A stretch of 9,945 nucleotides of DNA from NCBI GenBank assembly GCA_049515175.1, contig JBEKUI010000180.1:1-9945 (forward strand), given 5' to 3'. Shown piece by piece: positions 6,724-9,945 of this stretch. The position numbers and the translations under genes were made by a program. Each line of letters starts with the position of its first letter. Within the stretch, counting starts at the first letter, position 1. Origin of the DNA: JACQNR01 sp049515175. Lineage in GTDB: Bacteria; Acidobacteriota; Terriglobia; UBA7540. The notes beneath the pieces were generated by a model. That model did not search any database. It saw only the letters and a list, made by a program, of their open reading frames with translations, and was not told where the DNA came from.

Positions 6724-9700
6724 TCACCGAAATCGTTGACGGAATCTGAATTCCATTGCAAAAATGCCATTCTGATCGCGGGCACCCAGCACCGAGACCT
6801 TTTCTGTCGCCGCCCACTCGAACTGAATGAGGCGTTGCTGGGACGAACTGGTGTTGGTCACGTAAGTCAGAGTCAGGTCACGTGTCACTTGCTGCTCGAC
6901 CGTAATGCGCGCACCCCCGGTCGTTCCCACGCCGCCGATGTTTGGATCGATCCTGATGCGACTGACACCGAAGAGCCGCTGGATGCGCCCGGAGACCTGG
7001 GTCGATAGAGCTTCGGAAAGCAAGGCGCTGGCTCCCACCGTAGAGACCGGATGCGTTGTACCCGTTGACATGGTTTCCTGCTGGCGCGCGTAACCGAACG
7101 CCAGGAGCGAAACGATATCTTCGGTCGGCAGGGGAGGGTCGGAACGATAGGCGATCTTTAAACGATCAAACGGCCCGGAGACATTCACTGTCAAATCATA
7201 GCGCTGGACACGCGTCTGGGCTTCGACACCTAGAATCGGCTGGGTACGGAACGGATTCGTCAGCCGAATGTCACCACGTCGGAGAGAGTAACGGTTTCCT
7301 CGGACGACCGCCTCTCCGCTCAAGATCTCAATCGTTCCAACCTCGACAGGGTTGGCCAGGGTGCCTTGTAATCGCATCTCAATGTCCGCCACGAGATGCA
7401 GGTCACGAGCTTCAAAGCGCACCGCTGGCGCTGAACTGAGTTGCACGTTCAGCCGGACGCTGGGTGCAAACGTCGACGCCATGGCGGGGCCCTTCGACGC
7501 GGGTGAGGCACCCCACTCCCCCGCTCGTGCCAGCCAGTTGAAATTCTCTGCCGGAAACACCTGGCGAACTGTCAGGTCGCCGCTGAGTTGGCTCCGCTCC
7601 TGCGTGCCCGATAGCCGGAGCGTTCCGTCGAGCAGGGAAGTGAAATCTGCCGGATAGCGAATCCGAACCTGCTTTAGGTCGCCTTCCAAATTGATGCGCG
7701 GCGTGCTCCCGAACGTCACAAACCCGCCGAGGGTCACAGCTCCCCCGCCGCTGGTGCCCCGCAGTCCACGCAGGGTAGCACGCTCTCCTTCCAGAGAGAC
7801 TTCCCCTTCGAGTCCTGTGATGCGGAAAGGCAGGTCGCCGTACCCCATTGTCACGTCCTGGACGCGGATCGTGCCGGTAATGGATGGACGGAGCAGGCTA
7901 CCCGTGACACGAAGCTGTAGGGTGGACGGACCGCTGGCCTCAAGAGAGGGATCAAGCAACCCCAGCAGCTTGGCCTCCGCGCTTCCTTCCACCGCAAGGG
8001 ACAAGAGTCCTTGCTGGCCGAAGCCGATGCCTCCTTCCACCGTGAGGTCTGTCAAGTGCCCGCTCAGTCGGAACCGTTCTGCGGTCAGGCGGCCGCGTGA
8101 GTAATGGGCGCGGACCGGTCCGGAATTGGTCCAGGCCAGCTTAGAGTAGGCAATTCGCAGTTCTTGAGCTTGCATCCCGACTTCCAACAGCTCAGGGTTG
8201 TTAAGAGGAATCTTGCCGCTGAGCGTTCCACTCGCCGTCATTTCCGGCCCAGCCTTTCCGCGGGAGAGCAGGCGGACCCACGGCTGGAGCTGAAGCGTGG
8301 AATACTTGCCAGTCAGTTCCAGGGTAGGGTCAGGAGAACTCGGACCTGTGGCAGCGAATTCGAGCGTCCCGCCCGCCCCAGAGAAATCTCCCCCCAGGCG
8401 GATCTGATCTTTACCCCGACCGAAACGGACTCTGAGGTTACCTGCCGGAACGCCACGCGCCACGATGTCGTGCACGGTCGCCGAGGCTTCAACCGTCGGG
8501 TTGTCCATCGGCCCGCCGACATGTAGATCAAAACTCCCTTTCCCTTGCAGCTGGGATTGTGAATCAGGGGTCAGGAACTCACCGACACGCTGGAAATCCG
8601 ACAGGTTGAAGTTTGAGCCCCGAAACTCTGCCTGAAACGTGCGGTCCGAGGGATTCAGTGCAGCTTGCCCCTTAGCGGTTCCTCCCCCTTTCACCATTCG
8701 AACGTCCGCGAACTCCCATTTTGAATGGACAACCTGGATGTCCGAGGAAAATGAATCTACAGACTCTCCGTACGCACCTCCATCATGGATGTCGAAATGC
8801 CCTTTGCCGGAAACGTCCGCCAGACTGCCCCCGAATTCGAGCTGTCCGTTGAGATTCCCCGCCAGGGGGAGATGCATGCCCCTGGCGCTGGTGAAGGCTT
8901 CCACGCGGGTCCGGTCCGCGCGCACCGAGAGCCGGAACGCTCCGCTATTGTCAATGCGCCAATCCTGGAGGGGAAGGATCCCAGAAAAATTCAGCGCACT
9001 TCCGTTGTGTTCGATGCGGGCGGAGGATATCTCCAGTTTATCTGGCACCCCGTACAAGTCCGCCGTTAACTTGTCCCAATTCCAACCCTGATATTGGAAG
9101 GGACCGCTCGCCAGACGTCCGCGGACACTTAGTCGGCTTGACGGGCCGGAGATGGCGCCACGAAACTCGGCGGGCGAGTTGAGCTTTAGGACGATGGGTT
9201 CAGGGCTTCCCGTCAAGGATTCGAAGAGAGGCTGCCACTCTCCGAAATTGTTCACAGAGACTTGGACAGCCAGATTGGTATCCCGCGGTCCCAGGGTTCC
9301 CTGGCCCGTCAACCTCGACCCCCGTGATTCCAGGTTTGACTCCTCGACGTCAAGAATCAGATCCGGCGCCAGACGGGCCGAGCCGTGCACCGAGCCTGAA
9401 AGAGGGATCATCGTCGCAAGGGGCGAGGGTTGCGCCGTGAGGGCGAGATCATATCGGCTGTGGAAGTCCCGGAACTTTCCCGACCACGACGTCTCGACGG
9501 TGCCACTTACACGCGAGGTAACTCGGACCGGCAGGGACTTCGAGCGCGGCTTGTTGAGGCTGTCGAGGGCTTGCTGCAGGTCAACATTCTCCACACGGCC
9601 TCGCATCAGGAATCGCAGCGGTGAATCTCGTAACGAGATCTCTCCTGAGCCCCGGAGGTTTCCGCCCAGACCGCTTCCCTCGAGAGGGGTCAATCGGATG

Positions 9701-9945
9701 CGCTCGCGGTCTGCCGAAAAATCTGCAGACATCGAAAGGCCGGTGAGAGTCCCTCCAGGCGTTTGCAGGACAAGCTGGCGAGCCTCAATCCGCCCTTGGG
9801 CCGCAAGTTCCCGACGGGCATAGGTGATTTGACCCTGTGATGTGAGTTTGCCGGCCTCCAGACCCGACAGGCTGAGGTTCACCGCCAACTCTTTAGCGTC
9901 GCCCTCGCCTTGATAAGAGAGAGTGATCTGCGGGGAGGACCAGTT
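6724..9945 (-). CDS. tamB: Translocation and assembly module protein TamB (DUF490 family), N-terminus beyond right edge
   Basis: The minus-strand frame is open from the right edge to a TGA at 6724-6726, giving the C-terminal 1073 residues. The first visible residues (NWSSPQITLSYQGEG) are mid-protein, so the true start lies outside; a TTG at 9888 is not a credible start. Most of the chain is repetitive beta-strand sequence with recurrent G-x-L/LxGxGxL patterns, as in the long lipid-conducting beta-taco of AsmA-like proteins. The TamB C-terminal domain is clear: LVADIEMRLQGTLANPVEVG, GEAVVRGNRYSLRRGDIRLT, then YRSDPPLPTEDIVSLLAFGY (about 938-950), the GRIQRLFGVSRIRIDP segment and a final strand ending in FRFRQRFR. 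TamB is anchored in the inner membrane, spans the periplasm and works with a BamA-like partner (TamA) in envelope biogenesis; recent work in the family also points to phospholipid transport. No tamA is seen downstream, so a partner would lie upstream, outside the window, or elsewhere. Confidence 0.93.
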   Translation of the reverse strand, partial: NWSSPQITLSYQGEGDAKELAVNLSLSGLEAGKLTSQGQITYARRELAAQGRIEARQLVLQTPGGTLTGLSMSADFSADRERIRLTPLEGSGLGGNLRGSGEISLRDSPLRFLMRGRVENVDLQQALDSLNKPRSKSLPVRVTSRVSGTVETSWSGKFRDFHSRYDLALTAQPSPLATMIPLSGSVHGSARLAPDLILDVEESNLESRGSRLTGQGTLGPRDTNLAVQVSVNNFGEWQPLFESLTGSPEPIVLKLNSPAEFRGAISGPSSRLSVRGRLASGPFQYQGWNWDKLTADLYGVPDKLEISSARIEHNGSALNFSGILPLQDWRIDNSGAFRLSVRADRTRVEAFTSARGMHLPLAGNLNGQLEFGGSLADVSGKGHFDIHDGGAYGESVDSFSSDIQVVHSKWEFADVRMVKGGGTAKGQAALNPSDRTFQAEFRGSNFNLSDFQRVGEFLTPDSQSQLQGKGSFDLHVGGPMDNPTVEASATVHDIVARGVPAGNLRVRFGRGKDQIRLGGDFSGAGGTLEFAATGPSSPDPTLELTGKYSTLQLQPWVRLLSRGKAGPEMTASGTLSGKIPLNNPELLEVGMQAQELRIAYSKLAWTNSGPVRAHYSRGRLTAERFRLSGHLTDLTVEGGIGFGQQGLLSLAVEGSAEAKLLGLLDPSLEASGPSTLQLRVTGSLLRPSITGTIRVQDVTMGYGDLPFRITGLEGEVSLEGERATLRGLRGTSGGGAVTLGGFVTFGSTPRINLEGDLKQVRIRYPADFTSLLDGTLRLSGTQERSQLSGDLTVRQVFPAENFNWLARAGEWGASPASKGPAMASTFAPSVRLNVQLSSAPAVRFEARDLHLVADIEMRLQGTLANPVEVGTIEILSGEAVVRGNRYSLRRGDIRLTNPFRTQPILGVEAQTRVQRYDLTVNVSGPFDRLKIAYRSDPPLPTEDIVSLLAFGYARQQETMSTGTTHPVSTVGASALLSEALSTQVSGRIQRLFGVSRIRIDPNIGGVGTTGGARITVEQQVTRDLTLTYVTNTSSSQQRLIQFEWAATEKVSVLGARDQNGIFAMEFRFRQRFR

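Noticed and set aside
6412..6749. Small open frames of 81 and 97 residues in the convergent gap
   Set aside because: Composition is non-protein-like, they span the palindrome, and no ribosome-binding site or motif supports them.
6702..6757. Repeated ATTCCATT near the tamB stop
   Set aside because: The matching stretch is only about 8 bases and one copy lies in tamB coding sequence; chance is enough.
7691..9823. Several plus-strand open frames of 130-220 residues opposite tamB
   Set aside because: They are rich in Arg, Pro and Ser as expected for antisense frames, and the tamB frame is continuous with strong family motifs.

Overview
The window looks like chromosomal DNA of a moderately GC-rich, Gram-negative (diderm) bacterium, most likely an Acidobacteriota member. 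That placement is an inference. It rests on an Oar-like TonB-dependent receptor of about 1200 residues with an N-terminal carboxypeptidase-regulatory-like domain, a Tat-exported gluconate 2-dehydrogenase subunit 3-like protein, a long TPR protein and a TamB protein. No rRNA, tRNA or CRISPR array is visible, so the taxonomy cannot be fixed from the sequence alone.

Layout from left to right. Positions 1-558 (minus) hold the N-terminal 186 residues of a gluconate 2-dehydrogenase subunit 3 family protein with a twin-arginine signal; its C-terminus lies off the left edge. A divergent intergenic region (559-962) carries a credible sigma70-type promoter and small hairpins leading into the large TonB-dependent receptor (963-4577, plus), which is followed by a 10-12 bp hairpin.

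Positions 4747-6346 are the most unusual part. A short N-terminal remnant of an integrase/transposase (4747-4908, with an in-frame TGA) runs straight into the coding sequence of a TPR protein. The TPR reading frame continues about 70 codons upstream of its first usable start codon (GTG at 5120). The TPR gene therefore seems to have lost its original 5' end by an insertion followed by deletion or recombination.

A 377-bp convergent intergenic region (6347-6723) contains a perfect 24-bp palindrome that could terminate the incoming minus-strand transcript. The right third (6724-9945, minus) is the C-terminal 1073 residues of a TamB/DUF490 protein, whose N-terminus lies beyond the right edge.

Three of the four genes belong to the cell envelope: a Tat-exported dehydrogenase subunit, an outer-membrane receptor and an envelope-spanning TamB. 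Their orientations (divergent, then convergent) show they are not one operon. I found no clear sign of a new multigene system; the IS-remnant/TPR junction is the main point of interest.
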